Made by a program: the position numbers and the translations under genes
The notes under the pieces: model-generated
What the model saw: the letters and a program-made list of their open reading frames with translations, nothing else
Databases searched by the model: none
Told to the model about the DNA's origin: nothing
In this document: positions 21,016 to 31,736 of the stretch, piece by piece
How the letters are laid out: the number at the start of each line of letters is the position of its first letter
How positions within the stretch are numbered: the first letter of the stretch is position 1
Origin: Pseudomonas asgharzadehiana
GTDB lineage: Bacteria > Pseudomonadota > Gammaproteobacteria > Pseudomonadales > Pseudomonadaceae
Length of the DNA stretch: 64,000 nucleotides
NCBI RefSeq assembly: GCF_019139815.1
Contig: NZ_CP077079.1
Location: 5,339,001-5,403,000 of the forward strand
Direction of reading: 5' to 3'

Positions 21016-23949
21016 ATGCCCAAAGGATTGATCCGCGCCACTGGCGCCTTGTTGACTGCCCTTGCTCTGTACAGCTTGCTGGGCTTTTTGATTCTGCCCG
21101 GCATCGCCCTTCGCGTTGCCAACCAACAGTTGGCCAATTACGCCACGACACCTGCACGCATCGAGCGTATCGAACTCAACCCATTCAGCCTGGAACTGAC
21201 GCTCTGGGGCCTGAAAATCGGCGAACCCGGCAAGGAGCAGGTGGGTTTCGAACGGCTCTATGCCAACCTGCAGATCGACAGCCTGTGGACCCGCGCCCTG
21301 CACCTGGCTGACGTGCAACTGGACAAACCCAAGACCGAGCTGTTGTTCGACAAGAGCGGGAAGTTGAACCTGGCGCAGCTGTTCAAACTGCCACCAAGCG
21401 AACCAACGCCGACTGACCCCGATGCCAAGCCGTTCCCGCTGCGCATCGACAGCATCAAGCTGGCCGGCGGCTACGTGCATTTCGAAGACCTGCGCCCCAG
21501 CGAGCCCATCGAGTTCCTCTACGACACACTCGACTTCGAACTGAAGAACCTCAGCACCCTGCCCGAAGACAATGCCGACATGACCCTCGTGGCGGCAGGC
21601 CCTGAAGGCGGGCAGATCGACTGGAAGGGCAACTTCAGCCTGGTGCCGATCACCTCCGAAGGCACCTTGAAAGTCACCGGCGGCAAGATGAAAGCCTGGT
21701 GGCCCTACGTGCGCGACGCACTGCCTCTGGTACTGGAAGACGGCGTGCTCAATTTCAGCACCGAGTATAAATTCAGCCTGGCCAAACAAACCGAACTGAA
21801 CCTGACCAACACCGCCGCCAGCATCGCGCCATTCGCCATCAAGGCACCGGATGGCCGTCCGCTGGTACGCCTGGAGCGTCTGGACGTCAGCGAAGCCTCC
21901 GTAGACCTGGCCAAGCAGCAGGTGCTAGTCGGCAAGATTCGCAGCAATAAGCTGGAAACCTGGGCCGCCCTTGAAGCCGATGGTCAACTGGATTGGCAAA
22001 AACTGTTCGCCAGCCAACCGAGCAAACCCGCCAAGGCGCCGGAGCCGGCGACGGCCCCCGCCACCGCTGACTCGCCAAAGCCCGAGCCCGCTGCGCCAAG
22101 CAAACCCTGGCAAGTACTGCTCAAGGACGTACAGCTGCGCAACTATCAAGTGCACTTGGCTGACCGCCAGGCTAAGCCCGCTGTGGCACTGGAGTTGGGC
22201 CCATTGAACGTCGATGTGCAGAACTTCGATAGCCTCAACCAGAACCCCTTCACACTCAAGATCGACAGCGGCGTGGGCAAGCAAGGCAAGCTCCAGGCCG
22301 CCGGCGTGGTCAACCTCAACCCAGTCAGCGCCAAACTGAAGGTCAATACCAAAGACATCGACCTGCGGGTTGCGCAGTCCTACATCAGCCCGTTTATCCG
22401 CCTGGAACTGCGTAGCGGTATGCTCGGCAGCGACCTCGACGTGAACCTGAAAAGCACCGCGCCACTGGCCTTGCAGATCACCGGCCGTGCGCAGGTCGAC
22501 CAACTGCACACCCTTGATACGCTCAAGACCCGTGATTTTCTCAAATGGCAGCGGTTGGTCATCGAGGGCCTGAACTATCAACACGGGGACAGCCTGTCGA
22601 TCGACAAGGTCAACCTGTTGCAACCTTATGCGCGCTTCATGATCAACGACGACCGCACCACCAACGTTGACGACTTGCTGATTCCGCAGCCGGCCGACAG
22701 TGGCGCCAAGTCGTCGAGCAAAGCCCCCGCGAGCAAAGAGAAGCCCCTGGGCATTCATATCGGGCAGGTTGCGATCAACGACGGTTCGGCCAACTTTGCC
22801 GACTTCAGCCTCACGCCCAACTTTGCCACGGCGATTCAACAGCTCAACGGCCAGATCGGCACCATTGACAGTCGCCAGAACAAACCGGCCAGCGTCGATA
22901 TCAAGGGCAAGGTGGATCGCTATGCCCCGGTGACCATCAAAGGCAGCGTGAATCCGTTTGATCCTATGGCCGCGCTGGATATCGCCACCAGCTTCAAGCG
23001 CGTAGAGCTGACCACACTGACACCTTACTCCGGCAAATTCGCCGGCTTCCGTATCCGCAAGGGCCGTCTCAACCTCGACCTGCACTACGTGATCACCAAG
23101 GGCCAGCTGAAGGCCGAAAACAAAGTGGTGATCGAGCAGCTGCAACTGGGTGAGAAAGTCGACAGCGCCGATGCCGTGGATTTGCCGATTCGCCTGGCAA
23201 TCGCCCTGCTCAAGGACACTGACGGCAAGATCTCCATCGAACTGCCGGTGAGCGGCGACCTGAATAACCCGCAATTCAGCGTGATGCCGATTGTGTGGCA
23301 GACCCTGCGCAACCTGGTGGCACGCGCGGCCACCGCGCCGTTCAAGTTTATCGGCGGGCTGGTCACCGGCGGCGGCGCGGAGGACCTTGGCAACGTGTCA
23401 TTCGCCGCCGGGTCCAGCGAATTGAACAAAGATGCCGAAGGCGCTCTTAACACGCTGGCCAAGGCGCTCAAGGAACGTCCTGCCCTGCGCCTGGAAATCG
23501 AAGGCACGGCCGCTGCCAGCAGCGATGGCCCCTTCCTGGCCGCCCAGCGACTGGAACGTGAATACCAATACAACTATTACAAGATGCTCCAGCGTCGCGG
23601 CGACAAGGTTCCGGCCCAGGCCTCGTTGCTGGAAGTTCCGGAAAGCGAAAAAGCACCGTTGCTCGAAGGTATCTTCCGGACCCGCGTGAAACAACAGCCC
23701 CCGGCCGAGTGGAAGGACCTGAGCCGTGACGACCGCACCGCCAAGCTGCGTGAAGGTGTGATCAAGTTCTGGAGCGGCAGCGATGTGCTGCTGCGCCAAC
23801 TCGGCCAGGACCGTGCCAGCACCATCAAAGACTACCTGGTCGACAAGGGCCAACTGGAAGATGACCGGGTGTACTTCATCGATGCCAACCTGGGCCAGGC
23901 AGAGAAAGACGGCCGGGTGGTCACGCCGCTGCACCTGGACGCCGAATAA
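21016..23949 (+). CDS. DUF748 (AsmA-like) envelope protein with an OmpA-like tail
   Basis: 977-aa protein with one N-terminal membrane anchor (residues 5-32, ending ALRVANQQLANY) and a long beta-rich periplasmic body of the DUF748/AsmA-like superfamily, which is linked with lipid transport across the envelope. Low-complexity Pro/Ala/Lys linkers occur near residues 340-365 and 555-575. The C-terminal ~190 residues begin like an OmpA domain (VSFAAGSSELNKDAEGALNTLAKALKE) and end like one (QDRASTIKDYLVDKG), with about 100 residues in between. The gene is monocistronic in appearance. Function is inferred only at the superfamily level. Confidence 0.8.
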   Translation: MPKGLIRATGALLTALALYSLLGFLILPGIALRVANQQLANYATTPARIERIELNPFSLELTLWGLKIGEPGKEQVGFERLYANLQIDSLWTRALHLADVQLDKPKTELLFDKSGKLNLAQLFKLPPSEPTPTDPDAKPFPLRIDSIKLAGGYVHFEDLRPSEPIEFLYDTLDFELKNLSTLPEDNADMTLVAAGPEGGQIDWKGNFSLVPITSEGTLKVTGGKMKAWWPYVRDALPLVLEDGVLNFSTEYKFSLAKQTELNLTNTAASIAPFAIKAPDGRPLVRLERLDVSEASVDLAKQQVLVGKIRSNKLETWAALEADGQLDWQKLFASQPSKPAKAPEPATAPATADSPKPEPAAPSKPWQVLLKDVQLRNYQVHLADRQAKPAVALELGPLNVDVQNFDSLNQNPFTLKIDSGVGKQGKLQAAGVVNLNPVSAKLKVNTKDIDLRVAQSYISPFIRLELRSGMLGSDLDVNLKSTAPLALQITGRAQVDQLHTLDTLKTRDFLKWQRLVIEGLNYQHGDSLSIDKVNLLQPYARFMINDDRTTNVDDLLIPQPADSGAKSSSKAPASKEKPLGIHIGQVAINDGSANFADFSLTPNFATAIQQLNGQIGTIDSRQNKPASVDIKGKVDRYAPVTIKGSVNPFDPMAALDIATSFKRVELTTLTPYSGKFAGFRIRKGRLNLDLHYVITKGQLKAENKVVIEQLQLGEKVDSADAVDLPIRLAIALLKDTDGKISIELPVSGDLNNPQFSVMPIVWQTLRNLVARAATAPFKFIGGLVTGGGAEDLGNVSFAAGSSELNKDAEGALNTLAKALKERPALRLEIEGTAAASSDGPFLAAQRLEREYQYNYYKMLQRRGDKVPAQASLLEVPESEKAPLLEGIFRTRVKQQPPAEWKDLSRDDRTAKLREGVIKFWSGSDVLLRQLGQDRASTIKDYLVDKGQLEDDRVYFIDANLGQAEKDGRVVTPLHLDAE

Positions 23950-23964
23950 CCGCCCCGCAATAGA

Positions 23965-23995
23965 ACAGGCCCCGACACAAAGTGCCGGGGCCTGT
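23965..23995. terminator. Convergent terminator, DUF748 gene / BON gene
   Basis: Stem ACAGGCCCCG / CGGGGCCTGT with an additional CAC/GTG inner pair. T residues follow on the minus strand (TTCTATT) but not on the plus strand, so it suits the minus-strand BON gene better. Confidence 0.6.
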
Positions 23996-24101
23996 AATGA
24001 CCACATCCGTGTGGTCGGTCGCATGAACCTCAGAGGTGCATTGAGTGGATATCTAACTCACGCGCCGCCGCCGCTGTTTAGTTCAAACTCAGTGTCAAGC
24101 G

Positions 24102-24725
24102 TTACTCGGCTTTCAGACCGTCAGCCGATACAGCTTTAACGCCTTTGATTTTCTTGGTGATCGCTACAGCGGTGGCTTTCTGCGACTCCGTCACGGCAGT
24201 GGCGGACGACAGGGAAACCACGCCTTTATTGGTCTCGACCTTGATGTCGGTGCCAGGAATACCCTTCTCGGTCACCAAGTCAGCTTTCACTTTGGTGGTA
24301 ATCCAGGTGTCGCTGGTGGTCTCTTTGGCGTCATGGGCTGCGCCTTTGGTTTTGTCGATGCCGTCTGCTTTGGTAGCGCCGCCAGCCAGCAGGCCATCAG
24401 CGGATACGGCAGTCACACCTTTGATTTTTTTGGTGATCGCTACAGCAGTCGCTTTCTGCACGTCCGAGATAGCTACGTCCGACGACAGGGAAACCACACC
24501 TTTGTTGGTCTCAACCTTGATGTCCGAACCTGGGATGCCTTTTTCAGTCAGCAGGTCGGCTTTGACTTTGGTGGTGATCCAGGTATCCGAAGTGGACTCT
24601 TTGGCTTTGGTCATTTCGCCAGCGGCCAGGGTCATTGGCGCTTGGGTAGGCTGAGCAAAGGCGGCGTTAGCCATGGCCAGGGTCAGGGCAGTAGCAGTTG
24701 CGGTAGCGAGAGCGAACTTCTTCAT
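24102..24725 (-). CDS. Periplasmic protein with two tandem BON domains (OsmY-like)
   Basis: 207-aa exported protein: signal peptide MKKFALATATATALTLAMANAAFA, then two BON domains (about residues 44-115 and 134-205). The two repeats are very similar, roughly 60 of 72 residues identical, including the shared SDTWITTKVKADL and QKATAVAITKKIKGV, with a short linker between. OsmY-type BON proteins are periplasmic and often induced by osmotic or envelope stress. AGGAGT lies 7 bases before the ATG. Monocistronic, between terminators. Confidence 0.88.
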   Translation of the reverse strand: MKKFALATATATALTLAMANAAFAQPTQAPMTLAAGEMTKAKESTSDTWITTKVKADLLTEKGIPGSDIKVETNKGVVSLSSDVAISDVQKATAVAITKKIKGVTAVSADGLLAGGATKADGIDKTKGAAHDAKETTSDTWITTKVKADLVTEKGIPGTDIKVETNKGVVSLSSATAVTESQKATAVAITKKIKGVKAVSADGLKAE

Positions 24726-24969
24726 ACGAGTAACTCCTGTTTTATTAAAAGTCTGCAGTGTGTGAACCTTGATGCTGCAGCGTTAACAGGGATATTGCAG
24801 GCAGTGTGCCAACTCCCAATCACCCATGAAAACCTTTTAAATCAACAGCTTACAAAAACCTGTGCTTTTTGAAATCGTGCAACTTGCATGAAGTGGATCG
24901 CGCCTGCATGCAAGTTGCGGGTTTTGCAGTGTATTAAGCGACTGATTTTTAGGCACTTTCCGGTCCCCA

Positions 24970-25001
24970 TAAAAAAAGGACTCCGAAGAGTCCTTTTTTT
25001 C
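24970..25001. terminator. Strong bidirectional terminator after pnp
   Basis: AAAAAAAGGACTC-CGAA-GAGTCCTTTTTTT. The A and T tracts make it a good intrinsic terminator in both directions; it ends the pnp transcript on the minus strand. Confidence 0.92.
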
Positions 25002-25020
25002 AGCTTGAGCTGTGGGGTGA

Positions 25021-27126
25021 TTAAACGCCCGAAGCCTTGGCTGCTGCTACGTCCTTGATGGACAGCTTGATACGACCGCGGTTGTCCACGTCCAGTACCA
25101 GCACTTCCACTTCCTGGCCTTCTTTCAGAATATCGGTCACTTTTTCAACGCGAGCGTCGCTCAGCATGGAGATGTGAACCAGACCGTCTTTGCCAGGCAG
25201 GATGTTGACGAATGCGCCGAAGTCGACGATGCGCTCAACCTTACCAACGTAGATCTTGCCGATTTCGGCTTCAGCGGTGATGCCCAGAACGCGCTGACGT
25301 GCTGCTTCAGCCGCTTCCTTGGTTTCGCCGAAGATCTTGATCGAGCCGTCGTCTTCGATGTCGATCGAAGCCTTGGTCTCTTCACAGATCGCACGAATGG
25401 TCGCGCCGCCTTTACCGATAACATCGCGGATTTTGTCGGTGTCGATTTTCATCGCGATCATGGTCGGAGCATTTTCCGACAGCTCGGTACGCGACTGACC
25501 AATGATCTGGTTCATCTGACCGAGGATGTTCAGGCGCGCTTCCAGGGCTTGGCCCAGGGCGATCTCCATGATTTCTTCGGTGATGCCCTTGATCTTGATG
25601 TCCATCTGCAGCGCGGTAACACCTTTAGCGGTACCGGCTACTTTGAAGTCCATGTCGCCCAGGTGGTCTTCGTCACCCAGGATGTCGGTCAGGATGGCGA
25701 ACTTCTCGCCTTCTTTAACCAGGCCCATGGCGATACCGGCAACCGGTGCCTTCATCGGCACACCGGCATCCATCAGGGCCAGGGAAGCACCGCAAACGGA
25801 AGCCATGGAGCTGGAACCGTTGGACTCGGTGATTTCCGACACAACACGGATGGTGTACGGGAACACGTCAGCGGCAGGCAGCATGGCCTGGACCGAACGA
25901 CGCGCCAAACGGCCGTGACCGATTTCGCGACGACCAGCACCGCCCATGCGACCACACTCGCCCACCGAGAACGGAGGGAAGTTGTAGTGCAGCATGAACG
26001 GGTCTTTTTTCTCGCCTTCCAGGGTGTCCAGCAGCTGTGCGTCACGGGCAGTACCCAGGGTCGCGACTACCAGAGCCTGAGTTTCGCCACGGGTGAACAG
26101 TGCCGAACCGTGAGTTTTCGGCAGAACGCCGACTTCGATGTTCAGCGGACGTACGGTGCGGGTGTCGCGACCGTCGATACGTGGCTTGCCGTTAACGATG
26201 TTCTCGCGAACGGTGCGGTATTCGATTTCACCGAATGCAGCTTTAACGTCGCTGGCCGAAGGCTGACCTTCTTCACCGGACAGTTTGGCTACAACCTGGT
26301 CTTTCAACTCGCCCAGGCGAGCATAACGGTCGGCCTTGACGGTGATGGTGTAGGCATCGGAGATGGCAGCGCCGAACTCGGAGCGGATAGCGCCCAGCAG
26401 TTCGGTGGCTTCCGGGGCAGCAGCCCAGGTCCAGGTTGGCTTGGCAGCTTCGGCAGCCAGCTCGGTGACAGCCTTGATAACCGCTTGGAACTCGTCATGG
26501 GCAAACAGTACGGCGCCCAGCATCTGGTCTTCGGTCAGCTCTTTGGCTTCCGATTCAACCATCAGGACGGCTTCCGAGGTACCGGCAACGACCATGTCCA
26601 GGCTCGATGCTTTCAGTTGCTCGTAAGTCGGGTTCAGCAGGTAACCAGTGCTTTCGTGGAACGCAACGCGGGCAGCGCCAATCGGGCCATCGAAAGGAAT
26701 GCCGGAGATGGCCAGGGCCGCCGAAGTACCGATCATCGCAGCGATGTCCGGATCAGTCTTCTTGCTGGTGGAAACGACGGTGCAGACAACCTGCACTTCG
26801 TTCATGAAGCCTTCTGGGAACAGCGGACGGATCGGACGGTCGATCAGTCGGGAAGTCAGGGTTTCTTTCTCGGAAGGACGGCCTTCGCGCTTGAAGAAAC
26901 CGCCAGGGATCTTACCGGCAGCGTAAGTCTTTTCCTGGTAGTGAACGGACAGAGGGAAGAAGCCCTTGCTCGGGTCAGCGGTCTTGGCGCCAACAACGGT
27001 CACCAATACGGTCACGTCATCGTCAACGGTAACCAGCACTGCGCCGGAGGCTTGACGGGCGATACGGCCTGTCTCGAGGGTAACGGTCGACTGACCGAAC
27101 TGGAATTTTTTGATAACCGGGTTCAC
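25021..27126 (-). CDS. pnp: Polynucleotide phosphorylase
   Basis: 701-aa 3'-5' phosphorolytic exoribonuclease of the degradosome. Two RNase PH domains ([25 protein letters not shown] and [14 protein letters not shown]), a KH domain ([21 protein letters not shown]) and an S1 domain ([26 protein letters not shown]) occur in the family order. The start is GTG, with GGTAGGA just upstream. It is the last gene of the rpsO-pnp pair; a ~196-base leader separates it from rpsO, the place where PNPase autocontrol acts in E. coli. Confidence 0.97.
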   Translation of the reverse strand: MNPVIKKFQFGQSTVTLETGRIARQASGAVLVTVDDDVTVLVTVVGAKTADPSKGFFPLSVHYQEKTYAAGKIPGGFFKREGRPSEKETLTSRLIDRPIRPLFPEGFMNEVQVVCTVVSTSKKTDPDIAAMIGTSAALAISGIPFDGPIGAARVAFHESTGYLLNPTYEQLKASSLDMVVAGTSEAVLMVESEAKELTEDQMLGAVLFAHDEFQAVIKAVTELAAEAAKPTWTWAAAPEATELLGAIRSEFGAAISDAYTITVKADRYARLGELKDQVVAKLSGEEGQPSASDVKAAFGEIEYRTVRENIVNGKPRIDGRDTRTVRPLNIEVGVLPKTHGSALFTRGETQALVVATLGTARDAQLLDTLEGEKKDPFMLHYNFPPFSVGECGRMGGAGRREIGHGRLARRSVQAMLPAADVFPYTIRVVSEITESNGSSSMASVCGASLALMDAGVPMKAPVAGIAMGLVKEGEKFAILTDILGDEDHLGDMDFKVAGTAKGVTALQMDIKIKGITEEIMEIALGQALEARLNILGQMNQIIGQSRTELSENAPTMIAMKIDTDKIRDVIGKGGATIRAICEETKASIDIEDDGSIKIFGETKEAAEAARQRVLGITAEAEIGKIYVGKVERIVDFGAFVNILPGKDGLVHISMLSDARVEKVTDILKEGQEVEVLVLDVDNRGRIKLSIKDVAAAKASGV

Positions 27127-27322
27127 GGTGTCCTACCTTCTTTGTGGCTCTTGGGGGAACGTGTCTTCTTGCGAAATTCTTGGGCAATGTCGGGAATCGG
27201 CCCAACCCTTGTCCAGGGGTAAAACATGCATCCAGATAAAACTTGAGGCTGGGAGCCTACCATGGGCCAACGGGAATCCCGATGACACACGGCAGACAAC
27301 CAACCTCTAGCGCAATCGCTGA

Positions 27323-27592
27323 TTAGCGACGCAGACCCAGGCGACCGATCAGAGTCTGATAACGACCCAGATCCTTGCCTTTCAGGTAGTCCAGCAGCTT
27401 ACGGCGCTGGTTTACCATGCGGATCAGACCACGACGGGAGTGGTGGTCTTTACCGTTGGCCTTGAAGTGACCTTGCAGTTTGTTGATGTTGTGGGTCAGC
27501 AGTGCAACTTGCACTTCTGGCGAACCAGTGTCACCAACAGCTTGCTGATAGTCAGCTACGATTTGTGCTTTTTCTTGAACGTCGAGAGCCAT
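27323..27592 (-). CDS. rpsO: 30S ribosomal protein S15
   Basis: 89-aa S15, primary binder of the 16S rRNA central domain. The sequence has [37 protein letters not shown], the conserved helical core. AAGGAT precedes the ATG. Followed by pnp as in most gammaproteobacteria. Confidence 0.97.
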   Translation of the reverse strand: MALDVQEKAQIVADYQQAVGDTGSPEVQVALLTHNINKLQGHFKANGKDHHSRRGLIRMVNQRRKLLDYLKGKDLGRYQTLIGRLGLRR

Positions 27593-27707
27593 GAGGCAAT
27601 CCTTTTTTCAGGAAACCACCCAAAGGGCAGTTTCAACAGGCCAGGGACAAATCCCTGTATCTAAAAATGAGTAGTGACCGTGCCTGTTAACAGCCACACT
27701 CGTTCGG

Positions 27708-28625
27708 TCATTCTGACCGAATCAGTCGACGCGGCGCGATACGCCCGTCTTCGCTCACTTCACCGATACCGATAAAGCGACCGTTGTGATCCTGTACTCG
27801 CACCATGCCGAACTTCGGGGCATCCGGGGCGCGTACCGGCTGGCCGTTGAGCCAGTAGAACGCGCTGTGCTCCGAGAAGTGCAGCAATGGCCAATCGAGC
27901 AAACCGCTGTCCGAAGGCATCAGGAAGCGATCAACCGCTTCGTTGCCGCCTTCGGCGTGTACCGCTTCCAACTCTTCCAGCGTGACCGTCTGGGCCAAGG
28001 TGAAAGGACCGGCTTGTGTACGTCGCAGTTCGGCAACGTATGCGCCGCAGCCCAGTTGCTCACCAATATCCTCTACCAGGGTACGGATATAGGTGCCTTT
28101 GCTGCAGTCCACCGCCAATCGGGCAGTGTCACCCTCACAGGCGAGCAATTCCAGCCGGGCAATAGTAACAGAACGCGGTTCACGCTCCACCACTTCGCCT
28201 GCACGTGCCAGCTTGTAAAGAGGCTGCCCGTCGCGCTTGAGAGCCGAGTACATCGGCGGTATCTGGCTGATTTGCCCACGAAAAGCGGGTAAAGCCGCTT
28301 CGATATCAGCGCGACCAACGGTCACGTCGCGAACCTGCAAGACGTCACCTTCAGCATCGGCCGTGGTGGTGGTCTTGCCCAGTTGCATCAGGGTTTCGTA
28401 ACCCTTGTCGGAATCGAGCAGGTATTGCGAGAACTTGGTAGCTTCGCCAAAGCACAACGGCAACACACCGGTGGCCAGGGGGTCGAGGCTGCCGGTGTGC
28501 CCGGCCTTCTCGGCATTGAGCAGCCAGCGAACCTTCTGCAAAGCGGCATTGGAGGTAAAGCCAATGGGCTTGTCGAGCAGAATAATGCCGCTGACGTTGC
28601 GACGGATACGTTTGACCTGAGCCAC
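27708..28625 (-). CDS. truB: tRNA pseudouridine(55) synthase TruB
   Basis: 305-aa enzyme making pseudouridine 55 in the T-loop of tRNAs. The catalytic aspartate is D48 in [15 protein letters not shown], and a C-terminal PUA-type domain is present. It starts 3 bases after the rbfA stop, so it is cotranscribed and probably translationally coupled. Confidence 0.96.
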   Translation of the reverse strand: MAQVKRIRRNVSGIILLDKPIGFTSNAALQKVRWLLNAEKAGHTGSLDPLATGVLPLCFGEATKFSQYLLDSDKGYETLMQLGKTTTTADAEGDVLQVRDVTVGRADIEAALPAFRGQISQIPPMYSALKRDGQPLYKLARAGEVVEREPRSVTIARLELLACEGDTARLAVDCSKGTYIRTLVEDIGEQLGCGAYVAELRRTQAGPFTLAQTVTLEELEAVHAEGGNEAVDRFLMPSDSGLLDWPLLHFSEHSAFYWLNGQPVRAPDAPKFGMVRVQDHNGRFIGIGEVSEDGRIAPRRLIRSE

Positions 28626-28628
28626 CGC

Positions 28629-29024
28629 TTACTCCTTGGCGTCTTCAGGTGTGGACGGATGTTGGCTGTCTTCAGCCACCGCACGCTCGATCAGTGCCGA
28701 CAGGTGCGCCCCCCGCACGACGCTTTCGTCGTAGTGGAAGTGCAACTGAGGCACGCTGCGCAGCTTCATTTCACGGGCCAACTGCATGCGCAGGAAGCCT
28801 GCAGCCGAGTTGAGCACCTTGATGCTTTGCGCGATTTCTTCGCTGTTGTCCTGGCCCATCACGGTGATGAAGATTTTGGCGTGACCCACGTCACGGCTCA
28901 CTTCAACGGCGGTGATGGTGACCAGGCCAACGCGCGGGTCTTTGACTTCGCGACGGATCAGTTGGGCCAGCTCACGCTGCATCTGATCGCCGATACGTTG
29001 GGTGCGGCTGTATTCTTTTGCCAT
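28629..29024 (-). CDS. rbfA: Ribosome-binding factor A
   Basis: 131-aa KH-like protein needed for maturation of the 16S rRNA 5' end and for cold adaptation. It contains [26 protein letters not shown] and a [21 protein letters not shown] stretch typical of RbfA. It is the gene between infB and truB, the conserved position. Confidence 0.96.
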   Translation of the reverse strand: MAKEYSRTQRIGDQMQRELAQLIRREVKDPRVGLVTITAVEVSRDVGHAKIFITVMGQDNSEEIAQSIKVLNSAAGFLRMQLAREMKLRSVPQLHFHYDESVVRGAHLSALIERAVAEDSQHPSTPEDAKE

Positions 29025-29078
29025 GTCTTGTTACCTGTTACTGCCACATGGTGAAACCCATGGGGTCTGAAAGCGGCA

Positions 29079-29112
29079 AACGCCCGGCCTGACAAAAGCC
29101 AGACCGGGCGTT
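29079..29112 (-). terminator. Hairpin after infB
   Basis: Near-complementary arms AACGCCCGGCCTGAC and GCCAGACCGGGCGTT in the 160-base infB-rbfA gap. The T-run on the minus strand is short (TTTGCC), so read-through to rbfA-truB is likely; it may also be an RNA processing site. Confidence 0.55.
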
Positions 29113-29183
29113 GCGTTTAGAGTCCTGACACGGCGCGGGGCATGTGCATGCCCACACGCTGCGTGGCTCCTGAAGTGCGCGAG

Positions 29184-31709
29184 TTAGAGGCTGCGAGCAA
29201 CCTGGACCTTCTCGTACACTTCGATCTTGTCGCCAGCTTTGACGTCGTTGTAGCTCTTGACGCCAATACCGCATTCCATACCGGCACGCACTTCGGAAGC
29301 GTCATCCTTGAAGCGGCGCAGGGATTCCAGCTCGCCTTCAAAAATAACGATGTCTTCACGCAGTACACGGATTGGACGGTTACGGTGCACAACACCTTCG
29401 ATAACCATGCAACCGGCGATCGCGCCGAACTTCGGCGAACGGAACACATCACGCACCTCGGCAACACCCAGGATATTTTCCCGAACGTCGCTGCCAAGCA
29501 TACCGGTGAGGGCTTTCTTGACGTCTTCGATGATGTCGTAGATGACGTTGTAGTAACGCATGTCCAGGCCTTCCTGCTCGACGATCTTGCGAGCGCCGGC
29601 ATCGGCACGCACGTTGAAGCCGAACAGTACAGCGTTCGAAGCCAGTGCCAGGTTGGCGTCGGATTCGGTGATACCACCGACACCGCCACCCACCACACGC
29701 ACTTGCACTTCGTCGTTACCCAGGCCATTCAAGGCGCCGTTCAACGCTTCGAGAGAACCGCGGACGTCAGATTTGAGGACGATATTGAGCGTCTTCTTCT
29801 CTGCCTGACCCATGTTCTCGAAGATATTTTCCAGCTTGCCGGCGTGAGCACGAGCCAGTTTGACTTCGCGGAACTTGCCTTGACGGAACAGAGCCACTTC
29901 ACGGGCTTTCTTCTCGTCCGCAACCACGCTCATCTCGTCGCCAGCGTCCGGGGTACCGTCCAGGCCGAGGATCTCGACAGGGATGGAAGGACCGGCCTCT
30001 TTGATCGGCTTACCGTTTTCGTCGAGCATGGCACGTACACGGCCGTAGTTCGAACCGACCAGAACCATGTCGCCTTGGCGCAGGGTACCGTCTTGAACCA
30101 GTACGGTAGCAACCGGGCCACGACCTTTGTCGAGACGCGATTCAACCACAACACCGCGGCCTGGGGCCGATGGGGTTGCCTTGAGTTCGAGTACTTCAGC
30201 TTGCAGCAGGACCGCTTCGAGCAGCTCGTCTACGCCGGTACCGACTTTGGCCGAGACCGAAACGAACGGCGTATCACCGCCCCACTCCTCAGAGGTCACA
30301 CCGTGAACCGACAGTTCGCTACGGATGCGATCCAGATCGGCGCCCGGCTTGTCGATCTTGTTCACGGCAACAACCAATGGAACACCTGCGGCCTTGGCAT
30401 GCTGGACAGCTTCAATGGTCTGCGGCATCACGCCGTCGTCCGCTGCAACTACCAGGATCACAATGTCAGTCGCCTTGGCACCACGGGCACGCATCGCGGT
30501 AAACGCGGCGTGACCTGGGGTGTCGAGGAAGGTGACCATGCCGCGCTCGGTTTCAACGTGGTAAGCACCGATGTGCTGGGTGATGCCGCCGGCTTCGCCC
30601 GCAGCTACCTTGGCACGACGGATATAGTCGAGCAGCGATGTCTTACCATGGTCAACGTGACCCATTACGGTCACAACTGGCGCACGAGAGAACGTCTCGC
30701 CTTCAAACTTCAGGGACTCGGCCAGGGAGTCTTCCAGGGCCGTGTCGCTGACCAGGGTCACTTTGTGGCCCAGCTCTTCGGCTACCAGTTGAGCAGTTTC
30801 CTGATCAAGCACCTGGTTGATGGTCGCTGGAGTACCCAGTTTGAACATGAACTTGATGATTTCAGCAGCCTTGACCGACATCTGGTTGGCGAGGTCGCCA
30901 ACCGTGATGGTCTCGCCGATCTGCACATCACGCACGACAGGGCCGGTTGGGCTCTGGAAACCGTGGGCGTTGCGCTTTTTCAGTTTGGCCTTGCCGCGAC
31001 CACCACGACGGAAGCCATCGCTTTCTTCGTCGGTAGTACGTGGAGCAACGCGTGGTGCGGGCGCTTTTTCTTTGACCGACGCACGATGCGGAGCGTTTTT
31101 GCGCTCGCCATCGCCACCACCGCCACGACGATTGTTATCGTCGGCACGTGGTTTGTCCGGGCGACGAGGTTCGTCGCGCTTGCGCGCATCGGCAGCAGGT
31201 GCCGGCGCAGCGGCAACCGGAGCGGCCTCGCGTACAGCCTCTGCAGGAGCGCCGGGCGCGGCGACCGCTTCAGTGGAAGCAGGTTGCGCAGCAGCAGGCT
31301 GGCGACGCGCTTCTTCTTCGGCGCGACGCTTGGCTTCTTCTTCAGCCTTCTGACGAGCAGCATTTTCTACTGCGCGACGTTCTTCCAGTTCGCGTTTGCG
31401 CTCGGCTTCGATTTCTTCCGGGCTGCGCTGTACGAAGACTTTCTTCTTGCGTACTTCAACGCTGATGCTTTTGCTACCAGCAACACGCAGGGTGCTGGTG
31501 GTTTTGCGCTGCAATGTAATCTTGCGCGGTTCTTCCACTTTCGCCTTGTGGCTGCTCTTCAAGTGAGTCAGCAAAGACTGCTTCTCACTATCGCTCACAC
31601 CTTCATCGGCGGCGGTGTGCGGCAGACCTGCCTCACGCATCTGCTGCAACAGGCGCTCTACCGGTGTTTTGACCTCATCGGCCAGTTGTTTCACCGTGAC
31701 TTGCGTCAT
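29184..31709 (-). CDS. infB: Translation initiation factor IF-2
   Basis: 841-aa GTPase that brings fMet-tRNA to the 30S subunit. The N-terminal IF2_N domain and a highly charged, Ala/Arg-rich linker (residues ~80-240) lead to the G domain with GHVDHGKTS (G1), DTPGH (G3) and NKID (G4), followed by domains II-IV. In E. coli, internal starts give shorter isoforms; internal ATGs exist here but were not assessed. Lies 28 bases after nusA. Confidence 0.97.
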   Translation of the reverse strand: MTQVTVKQLADEVKTPVERLLQQMREAGLPHTAADEGVSDSEKQSLLTHLKSSHKAKVEEPRKITLQRKTTSTLRVAGSKSISVEVRKKKVFVQRSPEEIEAERKRELEERRAVENAARQKAEEEAKRRAEEEARRQPAAAQPASTEAVAAPGAPAEAVREAAPVAAAPAPAADARKRDEPRRPDKPRADDNNRRGGGGDGERKNAPHRASVKEKAPAPRVAPRTTDEESDGFRRGGRGKAKLKKRNAHGFQSPTGPVVRDVQIGETITVGDLANQMSVKAAEIIKFMFKLGTPATINQVLDQETAQLVAEELGHKVTLVSDTALEDSLAESLKFEGETFSRAPVVTVMGHVDHGKTSLLDYIRRAKVAAGEAGGITQHIGAYHVETERGMVTFLDTPGHAAFTAMRARGAKATDIVILVVAADDGVMPQTIEAVQHAKAAGVPLVVAVNKIDKPGADLDRIRSELSVHGVTSEEWGGDTPFVSVSAKVGTGVDELLEAVLLQAEVLELKATPSAPGRGVVVESRLDKGRGPVATVLVQDGTLRQGDMVLVGSNYGRVRAMLDENGKPIKEAGPSIPVEILGLDGTPDAGDEMSVVADEKKAREVALFRQGKFREVKLARAHAGKLENIFENMGQAEKKTLNIVLKSDVRGSLEALNGALNGLGNDEVQVRVVGGGVGGITESDANLALASNAVLFGFNVRADAGARKIVEQEGLDMRYYNVIYDIIEDVKKALTGMLGSDVRENILGVAEVRDVFRSPKFGAIAGCMVIEGVVHRNRPIRVLREDIVIFEGELESLRRFKDDASEVRAGMECGIGVKSYNDVKAGDKIEVYEKVQVARSL

Positions 31710-31736
31710 GCACTTCTCTCCTCAGGCCGCGCCTAA

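Noticed and set aside
25174..27222. Plus-strand frame of 682 codons opposite pnp
   Set aside because: Antisense shadow of a fully recognisable pnp.
29142..31736. Long plus-strand frame (864 codons) opposite infB
   Set aside because: It mirrors infB on the other strand, a usual effect of GC-rich codon use; no family motifs or ribosome site.
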